A stretch of 64,000 nt of DNA from the NCBI GenBank assembly GCA_027452245.1, contig DAIDGW010000161.1:1-64000 (forward strand). The letters run 5' to 3'. The position numbers and the translations under genes were made by a program. The notes beneath the pieces were generated by a model. That model did not search any database. It was not told where the DNA came from and worked only from the letters and a program-made list of their open reading frames with translations. Positions 25,722 through 34,506 of the stretch are shown in pieces. Every line of letters begins with the position of its first letter. The stretch's first letter is position 1. The DNA is from Acidobacteriaceae bacterium. Lineage in GTDB: Bacteria; Acidobacteriota; Terriglobia; Terriglobales; Acidobacteriaceae.

Positions 25722-26567
25722 ACCGAGATGCTGCCGATCGTTTCTGACATTTTCCACAGGTTCGATGTGACGGATGTCCTTGCGCGCGGCAATCCTGGCG
25801 GTTCATCCTCACAGAGGCCCGGGAGGTGCACGATTCGCGCATCCCTCCTCAAGGGGAACACTTCTCCTGATTTTGGCCAGGATGTTCTTTTAAATCAATA
25901 TCTTGCGAGCGCACCGGATATCCTCGATATCTGCGCCTCTTTAGAATCAACCACTTAGTAAAATGGAGACGCTATTCGGTGCCGAAAACCGCAGGTAAGT
26001 CCTTTCGGTTGAGAATCTTACCTCTAAGTCCTGGCTCCTCAAGACTTTACCGGTGGATGATGGGATATTCCCTCTATAACTTTCGTTTTTTCAATATTTT
26101 GCACGAGACCGCATGTTTCTTGTGCAGAGCGATATCCCCTGGGGACAAAGTGACGTTTTGAGCTGGCCGGTCCACTCTGCGAATTTCTCCCCGGCAAAGG
26201 AAGTATCACGGTCGCCAGCCGCCGTGCGACGTCGCCCACCTTTGTCGTTGACGAAAACCGTCGACCTCCAGGAAAGGACGACACCTTGATCGCGCCGAAA
26301 GGATCCACGCTTTGGGCTCGGGTGCGAGGGCATAAAGCTTCAGGCGTATGCAATGGAAATGACATTCATCTTCTTCTCAACCTCTCACTCTCGCGCATGC
26401 TCCACCTACATTGCTTTGGTTTGCGGCAGCACGATAAGATGATGGGTACACGTCTTCTCCGCTGCTAATCCCAGTTTTTCCTGTACATGAGACCTGCGGG
26501 CAAGGAGTGTGCGACCCGGGGCGCGGCGCAGCTATGCGTACGCGAATTTTTTTGGACGGAGTCGGAC
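25722..26567 (+). other. 846 bases without a recognisable gene
   Basis: Between the transposase fossil and purA, open frames are short and unlike any family I know; composition is less GC rich around 25860-26110. The best frames (26286-26468 plus, 25979-26161 plus) lack ribosome sites and convincing codon use. Probably decayed inserted DNA. The purA leader is the last part; GGACGGAG at 26554-26561 is the purA ribosome site. Confidence 0.5.
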
Positions 26568-27893
26568 TTGAAAAAGGGTAAGACCGCGGTGGTTGTCGGC
26601 GCCCAATGGGGCGACGAGGGCAAGGGTAAGATCGTCGACGTTCTTTCAGAGAGCTTTTCAGTCGTCGCCCGCTACGCTGGCGGCCATAATGCCGGACATA
26701 CTGTCATCATCAACAACAAAAAGTTTGTTCTGCAGTTGGTGCCGTGCGGCGTGCTGCGGCAGGGATGCCGCAGCGTAATCGGCAATGGCGTGGTGCTCGA
26801 TCCGCTGGCGTTTCTGAAGGAAGTGGGGGCGTTGCGTCAGGCCGGGGTGCAGGTTGACGGCAATCTTTTTGTTTCCAACCGGGCGCATGTCATCCTGCCG
26901 TATCACCGGATGATGGAACTGGCCTCGGAGAATGCGCCGGGACGCGTAAAAATCGGGACGACTTCGCGGGGCATAGGTCCTGCCTACGAGGACAAGATGG
27001 GACGCCGCGGCTTGCGCGTCGCCGACCTGCTCGACCTGCAACTGCTGAAGAAGCACATTGAAAATGCCGTGCGCGAAAAGAACATGATCGCGCATGCGCT
27101 GTTCAACTCGGAACCGGTAGATGCCGACAAGATGTACACCGAGTACGCCGCTGCCGCGGAGCAGATTGCGCGATTCGTTTGCGACACGGCCGTGCTGCTG
27201 AATCAGGCTCTGGCCAAAGGCGACGCGATCCTGTTCGAAGGCGCTCAAGGAACCATGCTCGATATCGATCACGGCACCTATCCGTTTGTGACCTCGTCGA
27301 GCGCGACCTCGGGTGGCGCGGTCATCGGAACCGGAGTCGCTCCCAATGCGATTGACTCGGTCATCGGCATCACGAAGGCGTATTGCACGCGCGTGGGCGA
27401 AGGGCCGTTTCCTACCGAAGACAAGGGCGCGCTGGGGGAAAACCTGCGCAAACGCGGCAACGAATTTGGAGCGGTCACCGGGCGTCCGCGGCGCACCGGA
27501 TGGTTGGACTTGCCTCTGCTGCGCTATTCCGGCATGATCAACGGCATTTCATGGCTGGTGGTCACCAAGCTTGATGTCCTGGATGAGCTTGCCGAGATAC
27601 CCGTCTGTGTTGGATATAAGGTTGACGGCCGACCCACAATGGAGATACCGTCTCAGGCCAGCGGCTACGAGAAGATCGAGTGCGTGTACCAGAAGATGCG
27701 CGGCTGGCAGACTTCGACCGAAGGCATCACCGATTTTGAGAAGCTGCCCAAAGCGGCGCGCGAGTACATGGCATTTCTGGAAAAGGAGATGCAGGCCAAG
27801 ATCGCAATGATTTCGACGGGCCCGGATCGCGACCATACGATCGTGACCGATGCCTTTTCGAGCGAACTGAAAAAGACGTCGGCCAAGGCGTAA
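26568..27893 (+). CDS. purA: Adenylosuccinate synthase
   Basis: A 441-aa protein if started at TTG 26568, which has the ribosome site GGACGGAG 6 bases upstream and leaves MKKGKTAVVVGAQWGDEGKGK as expected for PurA. The ATG at 26487 adds 27 residues not typical of the family. GDEGKGK (phosphate/GTP loop, with the catalytic Asp), GGHNAGHT (catalytic His), and the GTSSRGIGPAYEDK/GAQGTMLDIDHGTYPFVTSS-like blocks identify the enzyme that joins IMP and aspartate with GTP in AMP synthesis. Its length is usual (about 430-445 aa). Confidence 0.93.
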   Translation: MKKGKTAVVVGAQWGDEGKGKIVDVLSESFSVVARYAGGHNAGHTVIINNKKFVLQLVPCGVLRQGCRSVIGNGVVLDPLAFLKEVGALRQAGVQVDGNLFVSNRAHVILPYHRMMELASENAPGRVKIGTTSRGIGPAYEDKMGRRGLRVADLLDLQLLKKHIENAVREKNMIAHALFNSEPVDADKMYTEYAAAAEQIARFVCDTAVLLNQALAKGDAILFEGAQGTMLDIDHGTYPFVTSSSATSGGAVIGTGVAPNAIDSVIGITKAYCTRVGEGPFPTEDKGALGENLRKRGNEFGAVTGRPRRTGWLDLPLLRYSGMINGISWLVVTKLDVLDELAEIPVCVGYKVDGRPTMEIPSQASGYEKIECVYQKMRGWQTSTEGITDFEKLPKAAREYMAFLEKEMQAKIAMISTGPDRDHTIVTDAFSSELKKTSAKA

Positions 27894-27971
27894 CGCTGGA
27901 TGTGGCAGGCAGGGCGCAGCTGGAAGTAATGCAATTGTAGCCTTAACACAATGATTGCTGAGGAGCAGGCA

Positions 27972-28259
27972 ATGGTGGTGCTGGCGGTGACATGGATGGC
28001 AAAGGTCGGGCACGAAGCCGAAGTCGCTTCGCTGTTTTCCAAGCTGACGGAAGAGTCGCGCAAGGAGCCGGGATGCGCGATGTACCAGGTCCACCGGCAC
28101 CGCACCGATCCGCGGCGCTTCTTCATCTACGAGCAGTACAAGGATGATGCCGCACTGGAGGCCCACCGCGGAGCTTCCCACTTCCTGCAATTCGCCAAAA
28201 AAGATCTACCCAGGCACGCCGACCGCGTCGAAGGACACCTGTTCGAACCGCTCAGCTAA
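27972..28259 (+). CDS. ABM-domain monooxygenase-like protein
   Basis: A 95-aa protein from ATG 27972 (AGGAG 6 bases upstream; an earlier ATG at 27951 lacks a ribosome site). A ferredoxin-like dimeric alpha-beta barrel with VTWMAKVGHEAEVASLFSKL, EPGCAMYQVHRHRTDPRRFFIYEQYKDDAALEAHRGASHF, the antibiotic biosynthesis monooxygenase (YgiN-type) pattern. Family members oxidise quinols or bind small aromatics. The substrate is not inferable. It ends 52 bases before the convergent DUF1161 gene. Confidence 0.78.
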   Translation: MVVLAVTWMAKVGHEAEVASLFSKLTEESRKEPGCAMYQVHRHRTDPRRFFIYEQYKDDAALEAHRGASHFLQFAKKDLPRHADRVEGHLFEPLS

Positions 28260-28273
28260 GCTGGCCGGCCACG

Positions 28274-28293
28274 GCTGCCGCAAGCGCGGCAGC
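28274..28293. terminator. Hairpin between convergent genes
   Basis: GCTGCCGC-AAGC-GCGGCAGC, an 8-bp perfect stem between the ABM and DUF1161 genes. No T tract; may act on both strands. Confidence 0.4.
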
Positions 28294-28310
28294 ATCAGAA
28301 CAACCTTCAG

Positions 28311-28601
28311 CTACTCTGGCTTTTTCTGGTCCGCTGAATCAGCAGGGGTAGAGTTCGTCCGGCTGTAAACGATGCTTTTGGTGCCGCCGTCGCAACTGCC
28401 AACCACCTTGGCATCGCCTTCGTTGCCTTTATCCACAATCTCGAGCGTGTAAGCGCTGATGCCTTTGGCGTCGAGCTTCTTGGCAATTTCGGCTTTCAGA
28501 TCGTCACAGGGCTTGCGGACGGCAGGCGCTGGGGACGCAGTCTGGGCAAGGCTACAGCTGGCGAGAAACAGCAAAGCGGCAGCTGGTCGAAGGGTTTTCA
28601 T
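28311..28601 (-). CDS. DUF1161 periplasmic protein
   Basis: A 96-aa protein with a signal peptide (LLFLASCSLAQT) and a short mature domain: CDDLKAEIAKKLDAKGISAYTLEIVDKGNEGDAKVVGSCDGGTKSIVYSR. The two Cys residues and the KGISAYTLEIV block define DUF1161, which is of unknown function. Possibly a disulfide-stabilised envelope protein. Confidence 0.75.
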   Translation of the reverse strand: MKTLRPAAALLFLASCSLAQTASPAPAVRKPCDDLKAEIAKKLDAKGISAYTLEIVDKGNEGDAKVVGSCDGGTKSIVYSRTNSTPADSADQKKPE

Positions 28602-28679
28602 GGTGTCCTCGATTTCGAGCGCAGTATATCCAGCCCCCCGTAGAAGGACTGATTACGAGGGTAACAGCATACGGGGTTA

Positions 28680-28877
28680 TTACTTGGGAGGGGCCTTGTC
28701 GGCCATCAGTTCGCCGCCGCTGGCGTAGCTCTCTTTCGAGACCTCGTGGAAAGCGACGATGATGGCCTCGCGGCGCGCGCCAGCTTCTTCGACGAGCGCG
28801 TCGGTAATCCGCCTGGCGATCTTGCGTTTCTGATCGGCCGTCCGGCCCTGGAGCATCGTAATTTGGACTAAGGGCAT
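28680..28877 (-). CDS. 4-oxalocrotonate tautomerase family protein
   Basis: A 65-aa protein starting MPLVQITMLQGRTADQKRKI. Pro2, the catalytic base after Met removal, and the beta-alpha-beta pattern are conserved (ALVEEAGARREAIIVAFHEV). Family enzymes tautomerise 2-hydroxymuconate-type or related enols and act as oligomers. The substrate is unknown. It is in a tight minus-strand series with ndk, sucD and sucC. Confidence 0.85.
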   Translation of the reverse strand: MPLVQITMLQGRTADQKRKIARRITDALVEEAGARREAIIVAFHEVSKESYASGGELMADKAPPK

Positions 28878-28949
28878 AAGTAGTCAGTGGCCAGTCGGCG
28901 GTCAGCTTTCCAGTGAAGCCGCGCGGACGAGGGGGCCCGTGCCACACCG

Positions 28950-29375
28950 TCACTTTGCCAATTCGTATCCCGCAAAAAAGAAGCTGAGTTCGAAACGGGC
29001 GGTGTCTTCCGCGTCAGATCCGTGGATGGCATTGTTTTCGATGCTGGTCGCCCACTTCTTGCGGATGGTGCCCTCTTCCGCATTAGCGGGATTGGTGGCG
29101 CCCATCAGCTTGCGCAGATCGGCAATGGCGTTTTCCTTCTCGAGAGCGAGCACGACAATCGGTCCGCTCGACATGAAATCCGTCAGCGAGTTGAAAAACG
29201 GACGGCTGGCGTGAACCGCATAAAACTGCTCGGCCTGGTGCTTGGAAATGTGCAGCATCTTGATGGCAAGAATGCGGAAGGCCTGCTTCTCGAACTGCTC
29301 AATGATGTCGCCGACAGCATTGCGTCGGACGGCGTCGGGTTTAACGATGGTCAGGGTGCGTTGCAGAGTTTTCAT
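28950..29375 (-). CDS. ndk: Nucleoside diphosphate kinase
   Basis: A 141-aa protein, typical length. [60 protein letters not shown], and the phosphorylated His118 in NAIHGSD are complete. It balances nucleoside triphosphates using ATP. It is downstream of sucCD on the same strand. Confidence 0.95.
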   Translation of the reverse strand: MKTLQRTLTIVKPDAVRRNAVGDIIEQFEKQAFRILAIKMLHISKHQAEQFYAVHASRPFFNSLTDFMSSGPIVVLALEKENAIADLRKLMGATNPANAEEGTIRKKWATSIENNAIHGSDAEDTARFELSFFFAGYELAK

Positions 29376-29454
29376 AGATCGATCTTGGTGCCGGTCCTCG
29401 GTAGTTAGTCGTTAATATCCGCTGTTGGTTATTAGCCGCTGGCTGCGGAGTCGG

Positions 29455-30333
29455 TTACGCGTGCACGCCGATGGCGGCAGCCAGTGTCTCGCCAATCGCT
29501 GCCGGGGATTTCGCCACTTTGATGCCGCAGGCTTCGAGCGCTTTGATTTTCTCGGCCGCAGTTCCCTTCCCACCGGAGATGATGGCGCCGGCGTGACCCA
29601 TGCGGCGTCCGGGAGGCGCGGTTTGTCCGGCGATGAATCCCACGACAGGCTTTTTCATGTGGGACTTCACGAATTCCGCGGCGGTTTCTTCCGCGTTGCC
29701 GCCGATTTCGCCAATCATGATGACGGCTTCAGTTTCGGGATCGCGATTGAACAGGTCGAGCGCGTCAACGAAGGTCGTTCCGATGATGGGATCGCCTCCG
29801 ATGCCGATGGCGGTCGATTGTCCGATGCCGCGCTGGGTGAGTTGATGCACGGCCTCGTAGGTCAGCGTGCCCGAGCGCGAAACGATGCCGATGTTTCCCT
29901 CTTTGTGAATTGATGCCGGCATGATACCGATCTTGCACTTTCCCGGAGAGATGATACCGGGGCAGTTCGGCCCGATCAGGCGGGAGCGGCGATTCTGCAG
30001 AAACTCCCAGGCTTTAACCATGTCGAGCGTGGGAATGCCTTCCGTGATGCAGACGATCAGGTCGATTTCGGCATCGGCCGCTTCCATGATGGCGTCAGCG
30101 GCAAACGGCGGCGGTACGAAAATCACGGTCGCATTGGCGCCGGTCTTGTCGGCAGCCTCGCGGACGGTGTTAAAGATGGGCCAGCCCTCGTGGGTGGTGC
30201 CGCCCTTGCCGGGCGTCACGCCGCCAACGATCTGTGTGCCATAGGCAGCCGAGGCTTTCGCATGGAAGGTGCCTTCGCGGCCGGTGAGTCCCTGCACAAT
30301 TACGCGAGTATCCTTGTTAACTAAGATTGCCAT
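29455..30333 (-). CDS. sucD: Succinyl-CoA synthetase subunit alpha
   Basis: A 292-aa protein with [24 protein letters not shown], CoA-binding [27 protein letters not shown] and the phosphohistidine [14 protein letters not shown]. With SucC it makes succinate and ATP/GTP from succinyl-CoA in the TCA cycle. It follows sucC by 70 bases on the minus strand. Confidence 0.95.
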   Translation of the reverse strand: MAILVNKDTRVIVQGLTGREGTFHAKASAAYGTQIVGGVTPGKGGTTHEGWPIFNTVREAADKTGANATVIFVPPPFAADAIMEAADAEIDLIVCITEGIPTLDMVKAWEFLQNRRSRLIGPNCPGIISPGKCKIGIMPASIHKEGNIGIVSRSGTLTYEAVHQLTQRGIGQSTAIGIGGDPIIGTTFVDALDLFNRDPETEAVIMIGEIGGNAEETAAEFVKSHMKKPVVGFIAGQTAPPGRRMGHAGAIISGGKGTAAEKIKALEACGIKVAKSPAAIGETLAAAIGVHA

Positions 30334-30403
30334 ATGAGTCCTTGTACCTCGATCGCATTCGGTTTGCGTATGATCTGCGACGAACGACGCACGACTTTAC
30401 TTT

Positions 30404-31600
30404 TTACCGCCATTCCGTAACACCAGCGACACCCTTGGCCGAGGCGACGACTTTTTCCGCGGCTTCCTTCATGGTGTCGGCCACGACAAAGTTGAATCCC
30501 GAATTCATCAGGATCTGCTTGCCTTCGTTGACGTTGGTTCCTTCCAGCCGCAAGACGATAGGCAGCTTGATCTTGGTTTTGCGAGCGGCCTCGACCACGC
30601 CAGTTGCCAGCGTGTCGACGCGCAGGATTCCGCCGAAAATGTTGATCAGCACGGCCCGCACGTTCTTGTCGCTCAGCAGGATTTCGAACGCATGCGCGAC
30701 CTGCTCGGCATTGGCGCCACCGCCGACATCCAAGAAGTTCGCGGGCATCCCGCCGGCATACTTGATGATGTCCATGGTAGCCATGGCGAGGCCGGCACCG
30801 TTCACCATGCATCCGACATTGCCATCGAGCTTGATGTAGTTCAGGCTGTATTTCGAAGCCTCGACTTCAAGCGGATCTTCTTCGGTGATGTCGCGCAGTT
30901 CGCGAATATCGGGGTGACGGAAGAGCGCGTTGTCATCGAAGTTGACCTTTGCATCCAGGGCAAACAGCCGGCCATCGGTGGTAGTGATAAAGGGATTGAT
31001 TTCCACGAGCGAGGCGTCGGTCTCAAGAAATGCTTTGTAGAGACTTGTGAGAAATTGCACGGCCGGATTGATCTGCTTGCCAGTCAGCCCCAGCATAAAG
31101 GCGATTTTGCGCGCCTGGAAGGCTTCCAGTCCCATACCGGGATCGATGTATTGCTTCAGGATGGCGTCGGGGTTTTCGGCGGCGACCTGCTCGATTTCCA
31201 TGCCACCGGCGGCCGAAGCCATGAAGACTGGCTTGCCTTCTGTGCGGTCGATGAGGATTCCGAGATAGAGTTCCTTCTCGATGGGCAGGGTTTCTTCGAT
31301 CAAAAGGCGGCGGACAATGCGGCCCTCCGGGCCGGTCTGGTGCGTAACCAGCTTCATGCCGAGCATTTTGGCGGCAAGATCTCCGGCCTCGTCTACGGAC
31401 TTGGCAATCTTCACGCCTCCACCCTTGCCGCGGCCTCCGGCATGGATCTGCGCTTTCACGACCACGCCAGATGCGCCGGCATTGAACAGATCCTTGGCGA
31501 TGGTTTCGGCCTCTTCGCGGGTCCCGGCCATCGATCCGCGGGGCACGGTGACACCATACTTCTTCAGAATCCCTTTTGCCTGGTACTCATGAATTTTCAT
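30404..31600 (-). CDS. sucC: Succinyl-CoA synthetase subunit beta
   Basis: A 398-aa protein starting at ATG 31600 ([17 protein letters not shown]), the conserved start of SucC; a longer open frame to 31744 adds 48 unrelated residues. The ATP-grasp fold carries [26 protein letters not shown] and [18 protein letters not shown]. Leads the sucC-sucD pair. Confidence 0.95.
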   Translation of the reverse strand: MKIHEYQAKGILKKYGVTVPRGSMAGTREEAETIAKDLFNAGASGVVVKAQIHAGGRGKGGGVKIAKSVDEAGDLAAKMLGMKLVTHQTGPEGRIVRRLLIEETLPIEKELYLGILIDRTEGKPVFMASAAGGMEIEQVAAENPDAILKQYIDPGMGLEAFQARKIAFMLGLTGKQINPAVQFLTSLYKAFLETDASLVEINPFITTTDGRLFALDAKVNFDDNALFRHPDIRELRDITEEDPLEVEASKYSLNYIKLDGNVGCMVNGAGLAMATMDIIKYAGGMPANFLDVGGGANAEQVAHAFEILLSDKNVRAVLINIFGGILRVDTLATGVVEAARKTKIKLPIVLRLEGTNVNEGKQILMNSGFNFVVADTMKEAAEKVVASAKGVAGVTEWR

Positions 31601-31652
31601 AAATGATGCTCTCAGTAAAAATCGGAAGGAACCTGCTTGCGGCGTCGGGTGC

Positions 31653-31686
31653 CCCGTTTCTCGCGCAGACAGACGAGAGAGACGGG
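31653..31686 (-). promoter_or_regulatory. Inverted repeat in the sucC leader
   Basis: CCCGT and TCTCG (31653-31663) match CGAGA and ACGGG (31674-31686) with small internal bulges. It lies 50-90 bases upstream of the sucC start on the minus strand. May be a leader hairpin; role unknown. Confidence 0.3.
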
Positions 31687-31818
31687 ATGTCGGGCAGCAA
31701 ACCCTTGATTCTATAAAACCGCAGCGGATTTGGGCAACGGACACGGCTGTCTTTTTTCACGCTGCGTTTCGGAACGGGAGAGAAGATGCTAGGCTAGGGC
31801 CACATCCGGCACACAAAG

Positions 31819-32907
31819 ATGATTCTGGAAGCCCTGCATTCGGCGGCAAACCACGGCCAGTCGCTCTCGCGCGAGGAATCGCGTGCAGTGATGGAGGAGG
31901 TGCTGGCCGGGAGGTGCAGCGACGCGCAGATTGCGGCACTGCTGGTCGCGCTGCATGTAAAGGGCGAAACGGTGGAAGAGATTGTTGGATTCGCGGAGGC
32001 CATCCGGGCCGCGGCTGCCCGATTGCCGGATTTGCCGTCGCGGAGTGCGGAAGCAGCCGCGCTCGATGTGACCGGCACCGGCCGCGAGGCACTCATCGAC
32101 ACGTGCGGCACCGGCGGCGACGCCGCGGCGACGTTCAATATCTCGACGGCAACGGCGTTTGTCGTGGCGGGTGCGGGGGTACGGGTGGCCAAGCATGGGA
32201 ATCGCAGCAACACTCCGAAATTCAAGAATGGAGATCCAGTCGCGAACTGCGGATCGGCGGATGTGATCGAAGCGCTGGGAGTCAATCTGAATCTGTCTGC
32301 AGAGCGGCTGGCAGAGTGCCTGCGCGAGGTTGGCATTGCATTCCTGTACGCTCCCGCGATGCATTCCGCGTTGAAGCAGGTGCAGAGGGTGCGGCGGGAG
32401 CTGCGACTGCGGACGATCTTCAATCTGCTGGGGCCGCTGACCAATCCGGCGCGCGCATCGGGGCAAGTCGTCGGCGTGTATTCGATCGACATGGTGGAGA
32501 AAGTGGCCGAGGCGCTGAGCATGCTGGGCTTGCACCGGGCGCTGGTCGTACATGGACTGGATGGACTGGATGAGATCACCATCACGGGCCCGACGCGGGT
32601 GGCTGAGGCCAGGGACGGCGCTGTGCGATCGTATGAAGTCACTCCCGAGGAATTTGGGATCGCGAGGGCCACGCTGGAAGATATTTCCGGCGGCGATGCG
32701 GCGGGGAATGCGGCGATCATTCGAGCTGTGCTCGGTGGAGAAAAGTCTGCGCGAAGAGATGTAGTGCTGCTGAACGCGGCGGCAGCGCTGGTCGCAGCCG
32801 GGTGGGCGGATCATCTGAAGGATGCGCTGCCGATGGCGGAAAAGTCGATTGATACCGGAGCGGCGGAGAAGAAGATGGGAAAGCTGGTGGAGTTCACCCA
32901 AGCGTGA
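31819..32907 (+). CDS. trpD: Anthranilate phosphoribosyltransferase
   Basis: A 362-aa protein with [22 protein letters not shown] (PRPP loop), [38 protein letters not shown] and the end [22 protein letters not shown]. It makes phosphoribosyl-anthranilate in tryptophan synthesis. Unusual: between HGNRS and CGSAD there are 13 residues ([13 protein letters not shown]) where E. coli and others have four (VSSK), so the hinge/substrate loop carries a 9-residue insertion and lacks the SxSSK motif. Tryptophan genes are not beside it, so it stands alone here. Confidence 0.88.
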   Translation: MILEALHSAANHGQSLSREESRAVMEEVLAGRCSDAQIAALLVALHVKGETVEEIVGFAEAIRAAAARLPDLPSRSAEAAALDVTGTGREALIDTCGTGGDAAATFNISTATAFVVAGAGVRVAKHGNRSNTPKFKNGDPVANCGSADVIEALGVNLNLSAERLAECLREVGIAFLYAPAMHSALKQVQRVRRELRLRTIFNLLGPLTNPARASGQVVGVYSIDMVEKVAEALSMLGLHRALVVHGLDGLDEITITGPTRVAEARDGAVRSYEVTPEEFGIARATLEDISGGDAAGNAAIIRAVLGGEKSARRDVVLLNAAAALVAAGWADHLKDALPMAEKSIDTGAAEKKMGKLVEFTQA

Positions 32908-32925
32908 ACCCGATGCTTCGACTGC

Positions 32926-32959
32926 GGTTGAGGTTCGCGTCTGACGCGAAGCTCAATCC
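32926..32959. terminator. Long hairpin between trpD and the MBL gene
   Basis: TTCGCGTC (32934-32941) pairs with GACGCGAA (32943-32950), extended by GGTTGAG/CTCAATCC outside. Convergent gene ends on both sides (32907 plus, 32964 minus). Probably a bidirectional terminator. Confidence 0.5.
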
Positions 32960-32963
32960 TCGC

Positions 32964-34412
32964 TCAGGATGACAATGGGTGAGATATCTCCACTTTTTCC
33001 AAATACTCGGCCACTTCTACGTTCCATCCCAGCTCGCCCTTCATCGTTTCCTGCAGATGCGAGGAGGCATCCGGCTCTCCGTGGACCAGATACGCGACCT
33101 GCGGGCGGCTGCGAAATGTACGAAGCCACTGGAGCAACTCGGGCGGATCGGCGTGGTCGCTGAACTGCTCGAGCGCCGCAACCTGCGCGCGGATGGGAAC
33201 GAAGTCGCCGAAGATTTTCACTTCGCTGGACTTGTTCTTTATGACAAACCCACGTGTACCCGGAGCCTGAAATCCGATGAATAGAACGAGGTTTTTCGGA
33301 TCGGGCAATCGCTGCGCCAGATGATGCAAAATGCGCCCTCCGGTGGCCATGCCGCTCGACGAAAGAATGATCGAGGGAGTGAGCACGGCATTGATTTTTT
33401 TGGAGTCCTCAGAGGTTAGTGCAAAAGTGAATCCTGGCCACTGGAGAGGCGAGCCATAGCGGCGGATCATGCTGCGGGTTTCTTCTGTGTACTCCTCGTC
33501 GTGCTTCAGAAAAATCTCGACAGCTTTGATCGCCATGGGACTATCGCAGAAGACAGGCAAGCGAGGGATCTGGCCGGATTCCATCAAGTGCTTGAGAATG
33601 AAAATGAATTTCTGCGTGCGCTCGATGGCAAAGGCCGGAATGACTACAGTGCCGCCGCGCCGGGCGGTGGCCGAGATCAATGAAGCTAGCTCGGGCAGCG
33701 GATCTTCTTTGGGATGCACGCGATTACCGTAGGTTGATTCCATCACGACAACGTCGGCAGACTCGCCTTCCGTCGGGCCAGAGTGCACGACCTTTCCGGG
33801 AGCGACTTTGTGATCGAGCACGCGGCCGATGTCTCCGGTAAACAGCAATCGCTGCGTATTTGTGGCCGCCCCAAGCGAAGCTTCGACCATGCAAGAACCG
33901 AGAATGTGCGCCGCCCGGACGTAGCGGAATGAAAAATCGGGGGCCAGTTGTATACGCTCGCCAACCGGTACGGGCTTGAAGTGCTGCAGGGACTGCTCGG
34001 CTTCTTGCAGCGTGTAAAGCGGCAGGGCAGGCTCGTGCTTGGACTTTTTCTTCTTGTTGTAAAACGCGGCGTCTTCTTCCTGCAGGTGGCCGGAATCGGG
34101 CAGGATGATGCCGCAGAGGTCGATGGTCGGCGGCGTCGCATAGATCGCACCCTGAAAACCCTCTTTGACCAAGCGGGGGATCCAGCCGCAATGGTCGAGA
34201 TGCGCGTGAGTCAGAATCACGGCGTCAATTTCATTGGCGGGAATCGGCAGATTGCGCCAGTTGCGCTCCCGCCACTCTTTGGGACCTTGAAACAGACCAC
34301 AATCGATCAGGACCTGAAAACCGCTTTTACCGGAGCCGTCATTTGAGGTGTTGATCAGATGCTTGGAGCCGGTGACGGTACCGGCCGCGCCGAGGAATTG
34401 AATGTAGGCCAA
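32964..34412 (-). CDS. MBL-fold beta-CASP hydrolase (RNA-processing type)
   Basis: A 482-aa protein. The metallo-beta-lactamase motif is THAHLDHCG with His69, His71, Asp73 and His74; GSCMVEASLG and TGDIGR supply further ligands, and a beta-CASP insert follows with HGEPDASSHLQETMKGELGW near the end. This is the CPSF73/Ysh1-like family with endo- or exoribonuclease activity in bacteria and archaea. Cytoplasmic. No signal. Substrate not known. Confidence 0.85.
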   Translation of the reverse strand: MAYIQFLGAAGTVTGSKHLINTSNDGSGKSGFQVLIDCGLFQGPKEWRERNWRNLPIPANEIDAVILTHAHLDHCGWIPRLVKEGFQGAIYATPPTIDLCGIILPDSGHLQEEDAAFYNKKKKSKHEPALPLYTLQEAEQSLQHFKPVPVGERIQLAPDFSFRYVRAAHILGSCMVEASLGAATNTQRLLFTGDIGRVLDHKVAPGKVVHSGPTEGESADVVVMESTYGNRVHPKEDPLPELASLISATARRGGTVVIPAFAIERTQKFIFILKHLMESGQIPRLPVFCDSPMAIKAVEIFLKHDEEYTEETRSMIRRYGSPLQWPGFTFALTSEDSKKINAVLTPSIILSSSGMATGGRILHHLAQRLPDPKNLVLFIGFQAPGTRGFVIKNKSSEVKIFGDFVPIRAQVAALEQFSDHADPPELLQWLRTFRSRPQVAYLVHGEPDASSHLQETMKGELGWNVEVAEYLEKVEISHPLSS

Positions 34413-34506
34413 ATTCGCCCTCCTGACAAATCATTCACCACTGAGTGGAATGAGTGTACAAGGGAATCGCGCTGGACGTTTTATTTATGGAACTACTGAA
34501 CCATCT

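Noticed and set aside
26286-26468. 60-aa frame MIAPKGSTLWARVRG
   Set aside because: TTG start, no ribosome site, upstream frame is broken by stops; not a convincing gene.
30692-31606. 304-aa plus-strand open frame
   Set aside because: It lies opposite sucC and is a shadow frame caused by GC-rich codon bias.
31740-31800. Attenuator for trpD
   Set aside because: No Trp-rich leader peptide or terminator pair could be found before 31819.
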